Assembly (NCBI RefSeq): GCF_013127955.1
Contig: NZ_CP053435.1
Span: 1,364,001-1,428,000, forward strand
Direction: 5' to 3'
Source of the DNA: Spirosoma taeanense
Lineage (GTDB): Bacteria; Bacteroidota; Bacteroidia; Cytophagales; Spirosomataceae
Length of the DNA: 64,000 nucleotides
Shown: one piece after another, positions 8,430-17,928 of the stretch
Position numbering within the stretch: position 1 is the first letter of the stretch
How the letters are laid out: each line of letters opens with the position of its first letter
Program-made: the position numbers and the translations under genes
Notes under the pieces: generated by a model
Told to the model about the DNA's origin: nothing
The model's database searches: none
The model's input: only the letters and a program-made list of their open reading frames with translations

Positions 8430-11400
8430 TTAGAACGTACCGCGACCGCTGCTGGTGAACGTCGTTATGGGCGCGGTCACCGGAGCGGGCTCGTCGGTTG
8501 ATTTATCGGGGGCGAGACCGGGGGCGTTGCGCTTGCCGCCGAAGAGCCGATTAAACGAACGGGTATATAAAAAACTCAGGCCGCCACCGGTCGTAATAGT
8601 GCTGTTCAGGCTGTACTGGCTCAGGATACTCTGCTGGTTACGGTTATACACCTTCGCGCGGAACCGGCCATCGGGCGTAATGAAATACTCCAGCGTCCAT
8701 TCGCCGAGCAGGCTGGCTGCGTTATACTGGCTCTGGCCGTAGGTGAAACCGCCGTCGCGGCTGATGCGGAGCCGGTCGTTCAGGAGCCGGTAAGAGAACC
8801 GGAGCTGCAGGTTGTTCAGCAGATTTTCGTTCTGGGTGGTGCTCGTAAAGCCACCGAACGACACGCCTACGTCGAGGTTTTCGTCGAGCGTCGACGCCAG
8901 CCGGCTGATCTGGTTCGAAAGCAGTTCACTCACACTGTTTGCAACGCCCGTGTTGACCTGGTCCTGGCCAAACAGACTGGTGCCTTCTGCCAGTAACTGA
9001 TTAAATAGCAGGACGCTGCTGACCTGCCGGGTCATTTCCTGCTCATTGCTCTGAATGCGGGATTCAAAGGCAGTTACGGCCTGCCGGAAATCCGATGAGG
9101 ACGGGTATTCTTTTACATCCAGGTCGTAGCTGATAGCCGGTGAGCCTAGTTCGCCCGTGAGTTTAATGAGCAAATCAACCGGATACCGGCGCGTCTGATC
9201 GGCGTTCCGGCTCGAGGTAGGACTGGGTGGCAGCAAAGGGGCCAGCGAGGTGTACTGCGTGTAGGCGGCCGTTACGTCGAGTAGCGCACCGTAGGGGTCG
9301 CCGGTCCACGTAATGCGGCTGTTAGGCCGAATCTGGAAGCGTTTGTTGATGACGTTCTGGAAGGTGAAGGTATAATCGCCTTTCAGGATTTCGTAGTTGC
9401 CCGTCATTGTGAAATCGCCCTTGGTGTCGACCCGCATGGCGATCCGCCCCTTACCATAGGCATTGATAATGTCGCCCGTCTGACGGTCTAGCTGAATTTC
9501 GCAGTAGGCATCGGGCGTAATATCGAAATTGAAATCCATTTGAATGCGCGACAAATCGATGTCGGTGCTGGCAGTTAAATCGCTGCCCGGTGCGCTGGCT
9601 ACCGTCTGACTGACGGGCTTGCCGTTGCTGAATCCGCTGCGATTAACGAACCGGATCTGATCGTCGGAAGCTACGGTGGTGGCCCCGTCGAGCGGAATGT
9701 ATATGCGGGTGCCTTTGTTACTGGCGACGTTCGCCCGAATGGTGATGTTATCGAGCGGGCCGTATAGTTCGGCTTTGCCGGTTACGATAGCCTGACCGTA
9801 AAACAGATCGTTGTCTTTGGCGGTCGTGTTGAGAATGCGGAAATTTTTGAAGTCGGCGTCGAAGCCCAGCGTAAAGTAGCGGAAACCGTCGTGATATACA
9901 CCTCCGCGAAGCTGAGCCGTATTGCCCTCAGGGTCGCGCAGCGTTAACCGGCGGGTAATGATCTCGTTTTCGCCAAAATACACGTTGTCGTCAAACGTAA
10001 AATCGGCTTTGAGGTAATCAAACCGGCCCCGGCCCCCTTTGATGCTCACATCGCCCGACAATGCCGGTGCTGAAGGTGTACCCGTAATGGCAATCAGACC
10101 TGTAGCGGTTCCGCCGAGGTTCGAGAACAGATCCGTTGTGAACGACTCCAGAATGGCCAGGTCGGCATTGTTGACATTGGCTTTCAGGGCGAGCGGATTG
10201 TTTTTGCGCTGGGGCGTATAGTTCCCCGTCAGCGTCAAGACGTCGGCACCGTTACGGTTCAGGTTCGCATCCACGTTGAGCCGCTGTGTCTGCTGATCCC
10301 ACGCGCCCCGGCCGCGTACGTCGCCGAAGAGCGTTTTCTGATACGTAAGCTGATTTACAGTAAGTTCGCTTTCTATGATGGGTGTCTTGTAAACGTCGCG
10401 TACGGATAATTTTCCGTTCAGCGTACCGCCCAAAGTTGTGTTCACAACGGGGTTCAGCGATTCGAGCAGGAAGTTCCGGGCCTCCAGGTTCAGCCGCTGC
10501 ACCGAATCAGGTGAAAGCGTACCCGAAGCCAGAATGATCTGGTTCTGGTTCTGCACCGACAGGTTGCGGATGGTGTATTCATCACCGACCTTCCGGATCA
10601 GACTCTGCGGATTGAGCGTCCAGTCACCATCTAATACGCGCACTTTCGACTGGAGAAAGGTGAGGTCAATGGCGTCGCCTTTGAAGCGGAGTTCACCGTT
10701 CAAAGCCGCGCGGTTGGTGCTGCCGGCCTGCTCAATGCTGCTCGTAAACCGGATGTGATCAACATCCCAGAACCCTTCTGCCTGCAGGTTGCGCGTCGGC
10801 AGCGCCGAACTCAGCGTCTGGTATTGGGAGGATACAACCGCCGAGGCCAGCACATCCTGACCATACGTAAACTTCGACGTGGTTAGGTCCAGCTCACTCG
10901 GTCCGAACGCCAGCGTACCAAACCGCAGCGAGTCGGTATGCAGGGTCGTGGTCAGAAAGGAGGTATTGTCGACCGTAAACCGACCTTCCATACGGGTGGC
11001 AGGCGCTACGTACACCGACGGTTCGAAAAACGCAAACAGTGGCGCTATGTCCTTGGCGATGAACTGGTAATCGACGTTATAGCGGGCGGGCAGGGGCTTA
11101 CTGCGGGGCCGTGAACCGAGTGCAAGCCGCTGTTTTTGATCGTAATACGCTTTCATACCGGCCGCGTCGCCGGCAAAATAAAGCTGATACTCCTGAGCCA
11201 GCCGCTTCAGGTCGTCAACGGTCTGCTGGGGTTGAAAGTTGCCCTGCAGACGCGTCGTTAAAAAATCCGAATCGAGGTCAAAGTAACGCTGGGTTCCAAC
11301 CGAGTCAGCTCCAGTCGAGCGTTCGATGGACGACAGGAGCGAGAGTGAACCTACGTTCAGACTGCGCTGGTTCAGATTGATCGTGGCGTGGTGAAAATAA

Positions 11401-13115
11401 GCGCTGCCCACAATATCATTGACGGTATTGCCTTCCAGCTGAACGTCCAGATTCGTTTGGACAACCAGCGAATCGCGCAGATACCCCAGCGCCCGCAGGT
11501 CGGCATGCTGGATGGTGCCGTGCAGGTCGTAATGATTACGCGGGCCGCGCAGATCCGACTCGCCGTCCAGCGCGAACGTAAGATTAGGATCACGCAGGCT
11601 TAGCTGACCGTGGAAGTATGCTTTCTGTAAATTCCCCCGAACCGTAATGTTCCGGTAGTCATACCCCTGCCAGCCAAACCGGCTGAGTTGCCCATCTACA
11701 TCAACACTGGCCCGCGCGAGTGCCGTACCGTGCCCCGTCAAAACCCCGGCTCCATCGAGTTTGCCGAATTGCTGCGGTTGGTCAATCAGGCGGCCCAGGT
11801 CGAGATGTTCGCCCTGGAGGTTCGCCGAGTAAGTGGTTTGGTCGGGATTGTCGGCGAGTTTAAGCGCCAGATTCCCCGTTACGTTGCCAATAGCGGTGCG
11901 GAAGGTTCCTTTCGTCTTAAAGTCATCAAACGCGCCCGCAAAGGTTGCGTCGAAGGCTACCGTGCCCAGCTTCTGGATCGTGTGATTGAATGACGTATCG
12001 GGATAATATTGCCGGATGTCGGCCATATTGACCACGGAGGGCGTAAAGGCGAAATCAACCGTTGTTTTGTCAATATCGGGCAAGCCTTTCCAGCCGATGT
12101 TTCCCGTTAGCTGGCTGCGCCCATTAGGGCCAAAGCGCAGGTCGGTGTTACGTAGCTGAAAATTATCGACCGTACCCATAAATGTGCCGCTAAGCAGCCA
12201 GGTTTCGTTCAGCTCCCGCAGGTAATCCGAGAAAAAACCCAGGTCTGTTGAGCGTACCTGACTGTTCCGAAAACGCGCCTGCATAACCACCCGGCTGTTG
12301 AAGTCGCCAAAAGCCGACGGACGATCGTAGAAAAACGTCAGTTCATTCCGGATAATGGAGTTGCCAATGTGCGCGTAAAGCTTCCCCAGCTCCATTTTGG
12401 TGTTGCAATACAGAAAATCGGTGTCTATATGCCGGATTTTCAGCCGGGAGTCGCGGTCAACACCCGAAAGGCCTTTGATATCCAGCGCAATGGTATCGCC
12501 CAGAACCAGGAAATTCGTGACGTCGGCGTTTAAATTCTGGAGCGTAAAATGATTGTAATCAAAGCTTCGACGGTCGTTCATCAACGGTTCGCGCGGGTCT
12601 TCGAGCGTGTAGGCGCCTTCGGCCAGATGAATGTGGGCGACCGTAAACGGTACGTTCTGATTCGGAATGCTGGGCTTAGTTGGGTCGGACGTCAGTTCCT
12701 CAATCCGGGCAATAAACTCATCGAGGTTTGTATCGCCGGTCTTTGGATTTTTGATCATTCGGACGTGGGGCCGGTAGAGCACGACCTCGTCCAGATGGAT
12801 ATTGTGGGCCGACGAATCAATCAGATTCCGCAGATTATAGTTGGCATCGAGCCGGCCGACCTGAATCATGGGCCGACCTTCGCGGTCGTTGATGCGGACG
12901 CCTTTCAGTGAAAGAGAATCGAACCATTTAATGGAAACGCCCTCAATCGAGACCGGGAAAAGTAGCTTGCCCGACATGCGGCTGGCCACTTCCTGCGCTA
13001 GCCGCGTCTGCACAGCCGGAATCTGAAGCCCCAGCGCAACCCCCAACAACAACCCGACCGCTGTTAGCAGGAGGTAGAGCAGTGTTTTGAGGAATATAGC
13101 AAAAAACTGACGCAT
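8430..13115 (-). CDS. TamB-like inner-membrane/periplasmic translocation and assembly protein
   Basis: The very long product (1561 residues) has one N-terminal membrane anchor (about residues 8-30, FLKTLLYLLLTAVGLLLGVA) followed by repetitive beta-rich sequence. It ends in a C-terminal TamB (DUF490) domain from about residue 1100. AsmA-like features (FPVSIEGVSIKWFDSLSLKG) follow the anchor. TamB-family proteins are bridge-like proteins spanning the periplasm that help outer-membrane protein assembly and lipid transport. Late features typical of the domain include DYTFTFQNVINKRFQI and DLLIKLTGELGSPAISYDL. The extreme C-terminus is proline- and threonine-rich. No TamA-like gene lies adjacent. 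It is the first gene of a leftward group with Nif3 and the zinc-ribbon protein. Confidence 0.93.
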   Translation of the reverse strand: MRQFFAIFLKTLLYLLLTAVGLLLGVALGLQIPAVQTRLAQEVASRMSGKLLFPVSIEGVSIKWFDSLSLKGVRINDREGRPMIQVGRLDANYNLRNLIDSSAHNIHLDEVVLYRPHVRMIKNPKTGDTNLDEFIARIEELTSDPTKPSIPNQNVPFTVAHIHLAEGAYTLEDPREPLMNDRRSFDYNHFTLQNLNADVTNFLVLGDTIALDIKGLSGVDRDSRLKIRHIDTDFLYCNTKMELGKLYAHIGNSIIRNELTFFYDRPSAFGDFNSRVVMQARFRNSQVRSTDLGFFSDYLRELNETWLLSGTFMGTVDNFQLRNTDLRFGPNGRSQLTGNIGWKGLPDIDKTTVDFAFTPSVVNMADIRQYYPDTSFNHTIQKLGTVAFDATFAGAFDDFKTKGTFRTAIGNVTGNLALKLADNPDQTTYSANLQGEHLDLGRLIDQPQQFGKLDGAGVLTGHGTALARASVDVDGQLSRFGWQGYDYRNITVRGNLQKAYFHGQLSLRDPNLTFALDGESDLRGPRNHYDLHGTIQHADLRALGYLRDSLVVQTNLDVQLEGNTVNDIVGSAYFHHATINLNQRSLNVGSLSLLSSIERSTGADSVGTQRYFDLDSDFLTTRLQGNFQPQQTVDDLKRLAQEYQLYFAGDAAGMKAYYDQKQRLALGSRPRSKPLPARYNVDYQFIAKDIAPLFAFFEPSVYVAPATRMEGRFTVDNTSFLTTTLHTDSLRFGTLAFGPSELDLTTSKFTYGQDVLASAVVSSQYQTLSSALPTRNLQAEGFWDVDHIRFTSSIEQAGSTNRAALNGELRFKGDAIDLTFLQSKVRVLDGDWTLNPQSLIRKVGDEYTIRNLSVQNQNQIILASGTLSPDSVQRLNLEARNFLLESLNPVVNTTLGGTLNGKLSVRDVYKTPIIESELTVNQLTYQKTLFGDVRGRGAWDQQTQRLNVDANLNRNGADVLTLTGNYTPQRKNNPLALKANVNNADLAILESFTTDLFSNLGGTATGLIAITGTPSAPALSGDVSIKGGRGRFDYLKADFTFDDNVYFGENEIITRRLTLRDPEGNTAQLRGGVYHDGFRYFTLGFDADFKNFRILNTTAKDNDLFYGQAIVTGKAELYGPLDNITIRANVASNKGTRIYIPLDGATTVASDDQIRFVNRSGFSNGKPVSQTVASAPGSDLTASTDIDLSRIQMDFNFDITPDAYCEIQLDRQTGDIINAYGKGRIAMRVDTKGDFTMTGNYEILKGDYTFTFQNVINKRFQIRPNSRITWTGDPYGALLDVTAAYTQYTSLAPLLPPSPTSSRNADQTRRYPVDLLIKLTGELGSPAISYDLDVKEYPSSSDFRQAVTAFESRIQSNEQEMTRQVSSVLLFNQLLAEGTSLFGQDQVNTGVANSVSELLSNQISRLASTLDENLDVGVSFGGFTSTTQNENLLNNLQLRFSYRLLNDRLRISRDGGFTYGQSQYNAASLLGEWTLEYFITPDGRFRAKVYNRNQQSILSQYSLNSTITTGGGLSFLYTRSFNRLFGGKRNAPGLAPDKSTDEPAPVTAPITTFTSSGRGTF

Positions 13116-13234
13116 TCAGGACGGAAAAGCCTAATGTACAACGATTAACAAAATTGGCCTACTCTTGGACTACTATCAGAGGGAACGGTTTAGACCCTGC
13201 TTCCATTATATAGACTACAAGAATCATTATCCAT

Positions 13235-13242
13235 TAGTTTTG
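13235..13242 (+). promoter_or_regulatory. Candidate -7 element abutting the tsaD start
   Basis: TAGTTTTG matches TAnnTTTG exactly and ends four bases before the GTG start of tsaD. Transcription from it would begin at or within a few bases of the start codon, implying a leaderless or nearly leaderless mRNA. No clear -33 TTG is seen. Confidence 0.5.
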
Positions 13243-13246
13243 TACG

Positions 13247-14245
13247 GTGAATATAGTAGCGATTGAATCCTCCTGCGATGAAACGTCCGCGGCTGTTTTA
13301 GCCAACGGTCGTATCCTATCAAATGTCATTGCCACGCAGCTGATTCATGAACAATACGGAGGAGTTGTGCCGGAACTGGCCTCCCGAGCCCACCAGCAGC
13401 ATATTCTGCCCGTTGTTGCGCGGGCCTTATCCGACGCAAATATAGCCAAAACCGACCTGTCGGCGGTTGCGTTCACGCGCGGCCCTGGTTTATTGGGCTC
13501 CTTACTGGTTGGGGCGTCGTTTGCCAAGGCGCTGGCGCTGGGGTTAAATATTCCGCTTATTGAGGTCAACCACATGCAGGCTCACGTCCTGGCGCACTTC
13601 ATTGACGAGCGTAAACCGGCCTTCCCGTTCCTGTGCCTGACCGTTAGCGGGGGACATACACAACTGGTACGGGTCGATAGCCCACTCGTGATGGAGGTGA
13701 TCGGTCAGACGCAGGATGACGCTGTGGGTGAGGCTTTTGATAAGTCGGCTAAGCTGTTGGGGTTGCCCTATCCGGGTGGGCCGCTCATCGATAAGTACGC
13801 CAAAGAAGGGAACCCGCTGGCGTTTCGGTTTCCGGTCGGGGAGATGCCCGAACTGAATTTCTCGTTCAGCGGTATTAAAACGGCAATCCTTTATTTTCTG
13901 CGCGATCATACCCGGACCAATCCGGATTTTATTCAGCAACATTTACCCGATATTTGCGCCAGTATTCAGCATACGCTCATTCAGATGCTGCTGACCAAGC
14001 TGAAACGGGCCGTGCGCGAGACGGATATTCGGGAGATTGCCATTGCCGGTGGCGTATCGGCCAACAGCGGTCTGCGCACTGCGCTTATGCAGCTTGGCGA
14101 GGAGCAGGGCTGGAACGTCTATATTCCCCGTTTTGAGTACTGCACCGATAATGCGGCTATGATTGCCATGGCTGCGCAGTTCAAATACGAACAGGGCGAA
14201 TTTACGGCGCAGGACGTAAGCCCCTTGCCCAGGATGAGTTTCTGA
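13247..14245 (+). CDS. tsaD: tRNA N6-adenosine threonylcarbamoyltransferase
   Basis: Transfers the threonylcarbamoyl group to A37 of ANN-decoding tRNAs, acting in the cytosol with TsaB and TsaE. The 332-residue length is standard. The N-terminal ESSCDETSAA, the metal-binding NHMQAH (His109 and His113), the nucleotide-binding CLTVSGGHTQL, and the C-terminal CTDNAAMIA are all present. It begins with GTG at 13247; no upstream ATG is in frame and the N-terminus MNIVAIESSCDE aligns perfectly with the family. A -7 promoter element lies almost against the start codon. MOSC and UbiA-like genes follow at 44- and 45-base spacings and could be co-transcribed. Confidence 0.98.
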   Translation: MNIVAIESSCDETSAAVLANGRILSNVIATQLIHEQYGGVVPELASRAHQQHILPVVARALSDANIAKTDLSAVAFTRGPGLLGSLLVGASFAKALALGLNIPLIEVNHMQAHVLAHFIDERKPAFPFLCLTVSGGHTQLVRVDSPLVMEVIGQTQDDAVGEAFDKSAKLLGLPYPGGPLIDKYAKEGNPLAFRFPVGEMPELNFSFSGIKTAILYFLRDHTRTNPDFIQQHLPDICASIQHTLIQMLLTKLKRAVRETDIREIAIAGGVSANSGLRTALMQLGEEQGWNVYIPRFEYCTDNAAMIAMAAQFKYEQGEFTAQDVSPLPRMSF

Positions 14246-14289
14246 GAGGTGTTAATACGTAATCATCCAGCAATACCCCATTCATTACG

Positions 14290-15213
14290 ATGACTATCTC
14301 TGCCCTCTACCTGTATCCCATTAAATCGCTTAGTGGTATTGCCGTTACCGAAGCCGTGGTTGAACCGAAAGGATTTCGATATGATCGCCGGTTTATGCTG
14401 GTGTCACCGGGTGAAAATCCCGAAACGGACGACTGGGTGTTTATAACGCAGCGGATTAACCACCAGATGGCGCTGATTGACGTGTCCATTGCCGGCGACA
14501 CCCTGCGCGTATGGCATCAGCACCGGCCCGACGACGTTCTGGAACTGCCCCTGGTTGTCGGGTCAAACGCATCCGATGAGACGTTACGGGTCTCTATCTG
14601 GGATAGCAAAAACGTTCCGGCCAAGGCGGTCAGCGCCGAAGCCGACCGCTGGTTTTCGGCCGCGCTCGGTAACCCCTGCCGGTTGGTGTTCATGCCCGAA
14701 ACCACCCACCGCGCCGTCGATCCGCAGTATGCTCGTCAGGACGATGCCGTGAGTTTTGCCGATGGCTACCCGTATCTGCTCATCGGGCAGGCATCGCTCG
14801 ACCACCTGAATCAGCGGCTGGCCCAGCCAATTGAGATAAACCGGTTCCGGCCAAATATCGTAGTCAGTGGCAGCGAGCCGAACGAGGAAGATAGCTGGCA
14901 GGAGTTTCGCGTGGGTAAACTACATTTCTATGGCGTAAAGCCCTGCGCCCGCTGCGTGCTGACGACCATTGACCCCGCCACCGGTCAGAAGGGTTTGGAA
15001 CCGCTGCGGACGCTGGCTACCTACCGGCAATGGAAGCATAAGATCCTGTTCGGTCAGAATGTGTTGAGCGAACTTGCTGCATCCAATGCATCCACGCCGG
15101 GCGAATCCACGCCGGGCATTCTGCGGGTTGGCCAGCCGATTGACGTAATCCGCCGGACCGAACCGTGGCTGGCCCCGCCCAAAGCTTTTACGGGAACTGT
15201 GCTGAATTCGTAA
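14290..15213 (+). CDS. MOSC domain protein with N-terminal beta-barrel (mARC/YcbX-like)
   Basis: The 307-residue protein has an N-terminal beta-barrel beginning with the family motif LYLYPIKSLSGI and a C-terminal MOSC domain. In the MOSC part, VKPCARCVLTTIDPATG contains the cysteine expected to coordinate the molybdenum cofactor. Relatives (YcbX, mARC) reduce N-hydroxylated compounds using molybdenum cofactor and an electron-donor partner. No ferredoxin domain is fused here, so a separate donor would be needed. A near-perfect 13-base tandem duplication (tccacgccgggc twice, around 15087-15118) encodes a small STPGESTPG insertion near the C-terminus. It lies between tsaD and the UbiA-like gene. 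Confidence 0.92.
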   Translation: MTISALYLYPIKSLSGIAVTEAVVEPKGFRYDRRFMLVSPGENPETDDWVFITQRINHQMALIDVSIAGDTLRVWHQHRPDDVLELPLVVGSNASDETLRVSIWDSKNVPAKAVSAEADRWFSAALGNPCRLVFMPETTHRAVDPQYARQDDAVSFADGYPYLLIGQASLDHLNQRLAQPIEINRFRPNIVVSGSEPNEEDSWQEFRVGKLHFYGVKPCARCVLTTIDPATGQKGLEPLRTLATYRQWKHKILFGQNVLSELAASNASTPGESTPGILRVGQPIDVIRRTEPWLAPPKAFTGTVLNS

Positions 15214-15258
15214 ACCAATACGGTTCTCCGACGTTATCTGCCTGTCAGTATCTGTTTA

Positions 15259-16095
15259 TTGCCTGCTTTGTTTACCTCTCTCCGCAACGCGTATTACCTG
15301 AGTTTCCCCGTCGTGATGGGAGCCATCCTGTCCAATCGTATGGCTTCCCGGCTGTCCGACGTTGAGCCGGTCCATTGGGCAACGCCAATCGTGCTGGCTC
15401 TTGCTGTGTTCCTTATTTATACGGTTGACCGACTGCTTGACGTTCAAAAACCAGATCGTCCGCTGACATCCCGCCACCGATTTCATTATCAGCATGCTCC
15501 TCTTATCTGGCGCGCAGTAGCCGCAGCATCTGGTCTGGCGTTGATTCTGACGTTTGTTCTGCCAGGCAGCGTCGTAAAGTTCGGTCTGGTGCTGGGTGGT
15601 ATTTGCGCAGCTTACCTCGGGGCAGTGTTCCGGCTTCCCGCGCGCCACCCGGCCCTGCTGATGAAAGAGCCCCTGGTGGCCCTGCTCTATACAGCGGGCA
15701 TCTGGGGGAGCGTGTGGGTGCAGCGGCCCGTAGTTACCGGTGTTGAGATTGCTGAAGCCTTCATGTTCGCCGGGATTGCGTTTCAGAACCTACTTCTGTT
15801 TGCGGTTATGGAAAATCAGGAGCGGCCGCAACAACCTGAGTTTTCACTCGCTACGGCCTGGGGCGAAACCCACTGCCGGGCAATTATTGGCTGGCTGGCT
15901 CTGATTATTACCGCTACAGCCCTGACGATCTGCTTTGTTACCAGCGATCGTTTCGCTCAACGGGCTGGGCTTATGCTGGGCGTGATGAGTCTAACGCTAT
16001 TTAGTATGCAGCGATATTCGGCTTACTTTCTAAAAAACGAACGATACCGTTGGCTGGGCGATGGGGTATTCTGGCTGCCCGCGCTGGTGTTGTAA
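15259..16095 (+). CDS. UbiA-like membrane protein
   Basis: The roughly 278-residue protein has about eight hydrophobic segments and a loop YTVDRLLDVQKPDRP near residue 55. This resembles a degenerate version of the NDxxD prenyl-diphosphate motif of the UbiA superfamily. UbiA enzymes attach prenyl chains to aromatic acceptors in the membrane. The second aspartate-rich motif is not clear, so activity is uncertain. No ATG precedes the conserved region. The start is probably TTG, either at 15259 (chosen) or at 15268, nine bases later. Spacing to the MOSC gene is 45 bases. It could also be described only as a conserved membrane protein. Confidence 0.7.
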   Translation: MPALFTSLRNAYYLSFPVVMGAILSNRMASRLSDVEPVHWATPIVLALAVFLIYTVDRLLDVQKPDRPLTSRHRFHYQHAPLIWRAVAAASGLALILTFVLPGSVVKFGLVLGGICAAYLGAVFRLPARHPALLMKEPLVALLYTAGIWGSVWVQRPVVTGVEIAEAFMFAGIAFQNLLLFAVMENQERPQQPEFSLATAWGETHCRAIIGWLALIITATALTICFVTSDRFAQRAGLMLGVMSLTLFSMQRYSAYFLKNERYRWLGDGVFWLPALVL

Positions 16096-16175
16096 ATAAG
16101 GGTAGGTTTATAGCGTACTGATTCCGGTTAATATTGGCGTAGTTATTTCGGCGCGAAGTCATCGACCTTTGCACC

Positions 16176-16583
16176 ATGCACATTGACCATCTAGCCTTAT
16201 GGGTACGCGATCTGGAACGGATGCGGCAGTTCTACCAAACGTATTTTGGCGCGATTGCCAACGAGAAATACGTCAATAGCCAGAAGCAGTTTTCGTCGTA
16301 TTTCCTGTCCTTCCCCGATCATTCCGGCCATCCAGCGGTCGCACGCCTGGAAATCATGCAGATGCCGGGTATTCCCAACTCAAAAAATGATGCGTTAGCC
16401 CAGTTTTCCGGACTAATTCACTTCGCTATTTCAGTTGGGAGCGAAATCGCTGTTGATCACCTGACCGAACGGCTCCGGGCAGATGGGTACGTCGTTGTGG
16501 GCGAACCTCGCCGAACCGGCGACGGCTATTACGAAAGTATCGTGTTCGATCCCGAGCAGAATCGGATTGAGATTACTGCCTGA
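16176..16583 (+). CDS. VOC (glyoxalase/bleomycin-resistance fold) protein
   Basis: The 135-residue single-domain protein starts MHIDHLALWVRDLERMRQFY, the typical first beta-alpha-beta unit of the vicinal oxygen chelate fold. It ends with SIVFDPEQNRIEIT, which carries the usual C-terminal glutamate ligand. His3 (in HIDHLAL), the later HFAIS histidine and this glutamate could form the metal site. The substrate is unknown; family members include glyoxalase I, dioxygenases and antibiotic-binding proteins. It converges on the hydrolase gene with only 16 bases between stops. Confidence 0.9.
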   Translation: MHIDHLALWVRDLERMRQFYQTYFGAIANEKYVNSQKQFSSYFLSFPDHSGHPAVARLEIMQMPGIPNSKNDALAQFSGLIHFAISVGSEIAVDHLTERLRADGYVVVGEPRRTGDGYYESIVFDPEQNRIEITA

Positions 16584-16599
16584 GCCAGGCTATATCACC

Positions 16600-17556
16600 T
16601 CACTCATTAGCGGCCATCGCTTTAGCCTTAACTGTTTCTTTTACATCGCGTCGGGTGAGAATGTCAAGTAGGATCTCGGTCATGTACTCACGCTTGTTGA
16701 AAACGATATCGTGGCGATTTTCGGGCAGCAAAAACTGCTTAACCTGTGCGTTAACCAGCCGCTTCTGCGCAAACGTAACGTTGGTTGGATAAACCAGATC
16801 ATCCCGCTGTCCGTGCAGCATCGTAATGTTGGCTTTAATCCTTGGCCAGTCGGGTAGAATGGCTTCTAAGGCCCGCCGATGAGCCAGTTTTTCGTCATTA
16901 GCCAGTCGCAGCAGGGGGGGGATGCCCCACCGCAGCAAGGGGGTATCAACTACGTAACTGATGGGATAGGTCCGCTCAAGTCCGGGACCTAGGGCCGACG
17001 AAACAAATACGACATGATTAACCCGGTTGGGATTGTTCATAGCCAGCCGGGCCGATACTGAGCCGCCATACGACGAGCCCACGATCATCAGAAACGGCGC
17101 TTTACGGTAGCGGTCGATAAGGGGTTGCAGAAACTGAGCCTGTCGAATCACCGAGGTTTCCACCCGCCCAAAATCGGAGTAGCCATAGCCGGGCCTATCA
17201 ACCGCTACCAGCTGAGCGCGGTTAAGCAGCATGGTATCCTTAAAAAACTCATTGAAGAACGACAGAGAACTTGGGGCACCATGGACAAAAAGCACAACCG
17301 GCAACGCTGAGTCTCCATCTGCGGTTATACCGATCGGGGCCGGCGTTTCCATGAACCGGATTGTGCGGGGTTGCCCGTCCGGAGCAGCCACTTGGTAGTA
17401 ATGGACCGTAGGCCGAATGCGTTGTCCCCGAAATTCGTCGGCTAATTCCTGATCGGTTTGCCGGAAATCGATAAGCCATGCACCAACTAATGTACCAATG
17501 GCAAGAATTATTAACGTGAGTAAAGCCCACCGAAGAGCGCGCAAAAACTGTTTCAT
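16600..17556 (-). CDS. Membrane-anchored alpha/beta hydrolase
   Basis: The 318-residue protein has an N-terminal hydrophobic helix (about residues 9-30) followed by an alpha/beta-hydrolase domain. The oxyanion-hole region VLFVHGAPSS, the strand VAVDRPGYGYS, the nucleophile elbow GSSYGG (Ser as nucleophile), and a late ENRHDIVF with the catalytic histidine are all present. The hydrophobic helix may be an uncleaved anchor, so the enzyme probably acts in the periplasm. The substrate cannot be told from sequence; esterase, epoxide hydrolase and haloalkane dehalogenase activities all share this fold. It stands as a single gene between convergent VOC and divergent small acidic genes. Confidence 0.9.
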   Translation of the reverse strand: MKQFLRALRWALLTLIILAIGTLVGAWLIDFRQTDQELADEFRGQRIRPTVHYYQVAAPDGQPRTIRFMETPAPIGITADGDSALPVVLFVHGAPSSLSFFNEFFKDTMLLNRAQLVAVDRPGYGYSDFGRVETSVIRQAQFLQPLIDRYRKAPFLMIVGSSYGGSVSARLAMNNPNRVNHVVFVSSALGPGLERTYPISYVVDTPLLRWGIPPLLRLANDEKLAHRRALEAILPDWPRIKANITMLHGQRDDLVYPTNVTFAQKRLVNAQVKQFLLPENRHDIVFNKREYMTEILLDILTRRDVKETVKAKAMAANE

Positions 17557-17685
17557 AAGAGTGCCGTGTCCTTCAATAACTCGAAAGCCACGGGCAAAGG
17601 TTTTAAGAACATAGGAAACATTTGTATGTGGTAAACATTTCGGACGACCGCCCGTTTCGATGGAAGAACCTAATCAGCAAACGTA

Positions 17686-17880
17686 ATGAAAGAACAAGCC
17701 GACGCGCCGGCTCAGGTCAGCGAGATTGACCTCGACCGCCCCAACCCCGATTCACCCGGCGATACCGACATCAGCTCGTCCGCCACGCTTCCGGAGACGC
17801 AGCAGGCTCTGCAGGCCAACGACGCAGAGAAAATGACGCCCGACGAGGCCAATGAGTTAAGCACAGACGAGGAGGAGTAA
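17686..17880 (+). CDS. Small acidic hypothetical protein
   Basis: A 64-residue reading frame with an ATG start encodes a very acidic, probably disordered protein rich in D, E, S, T, A and P, with no hydrophobic segment. The ending NELSTDEEE is strongly negative. It has codon use like its neighbours and is followed directly by a good hairpin, both of which support a real gene. I recognise no family. It may be an acidic cytosolic protein of the type common in this group. Confidence 0.55.
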   Translation: MKEQADAPAQVSEIDLDRPNPDSPGDTDISSSATLPETQQALQANDAEKMTPDEANELSTDEEE

Positions 17881-17889
17881 ACCTACTGC

Positions 17890-17922
17890 GGCTGGCAGTG
17901 GCTAACCCATACACTGCCAGCC
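17890..17922. terminator. Hairpin between convergent genes
   Basis: An 11-bp perfect stem (GGCTGGCAGTG / CACTGCCAGCC) with an 11-base loop lies 10 bases after the acidic-protein stop and just before the PAS-gene stop on the other strand. No long T-run follows; it could end both transcripts. Confidence 0.6.
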
Positions 17923-17928
17923 GGAGCC

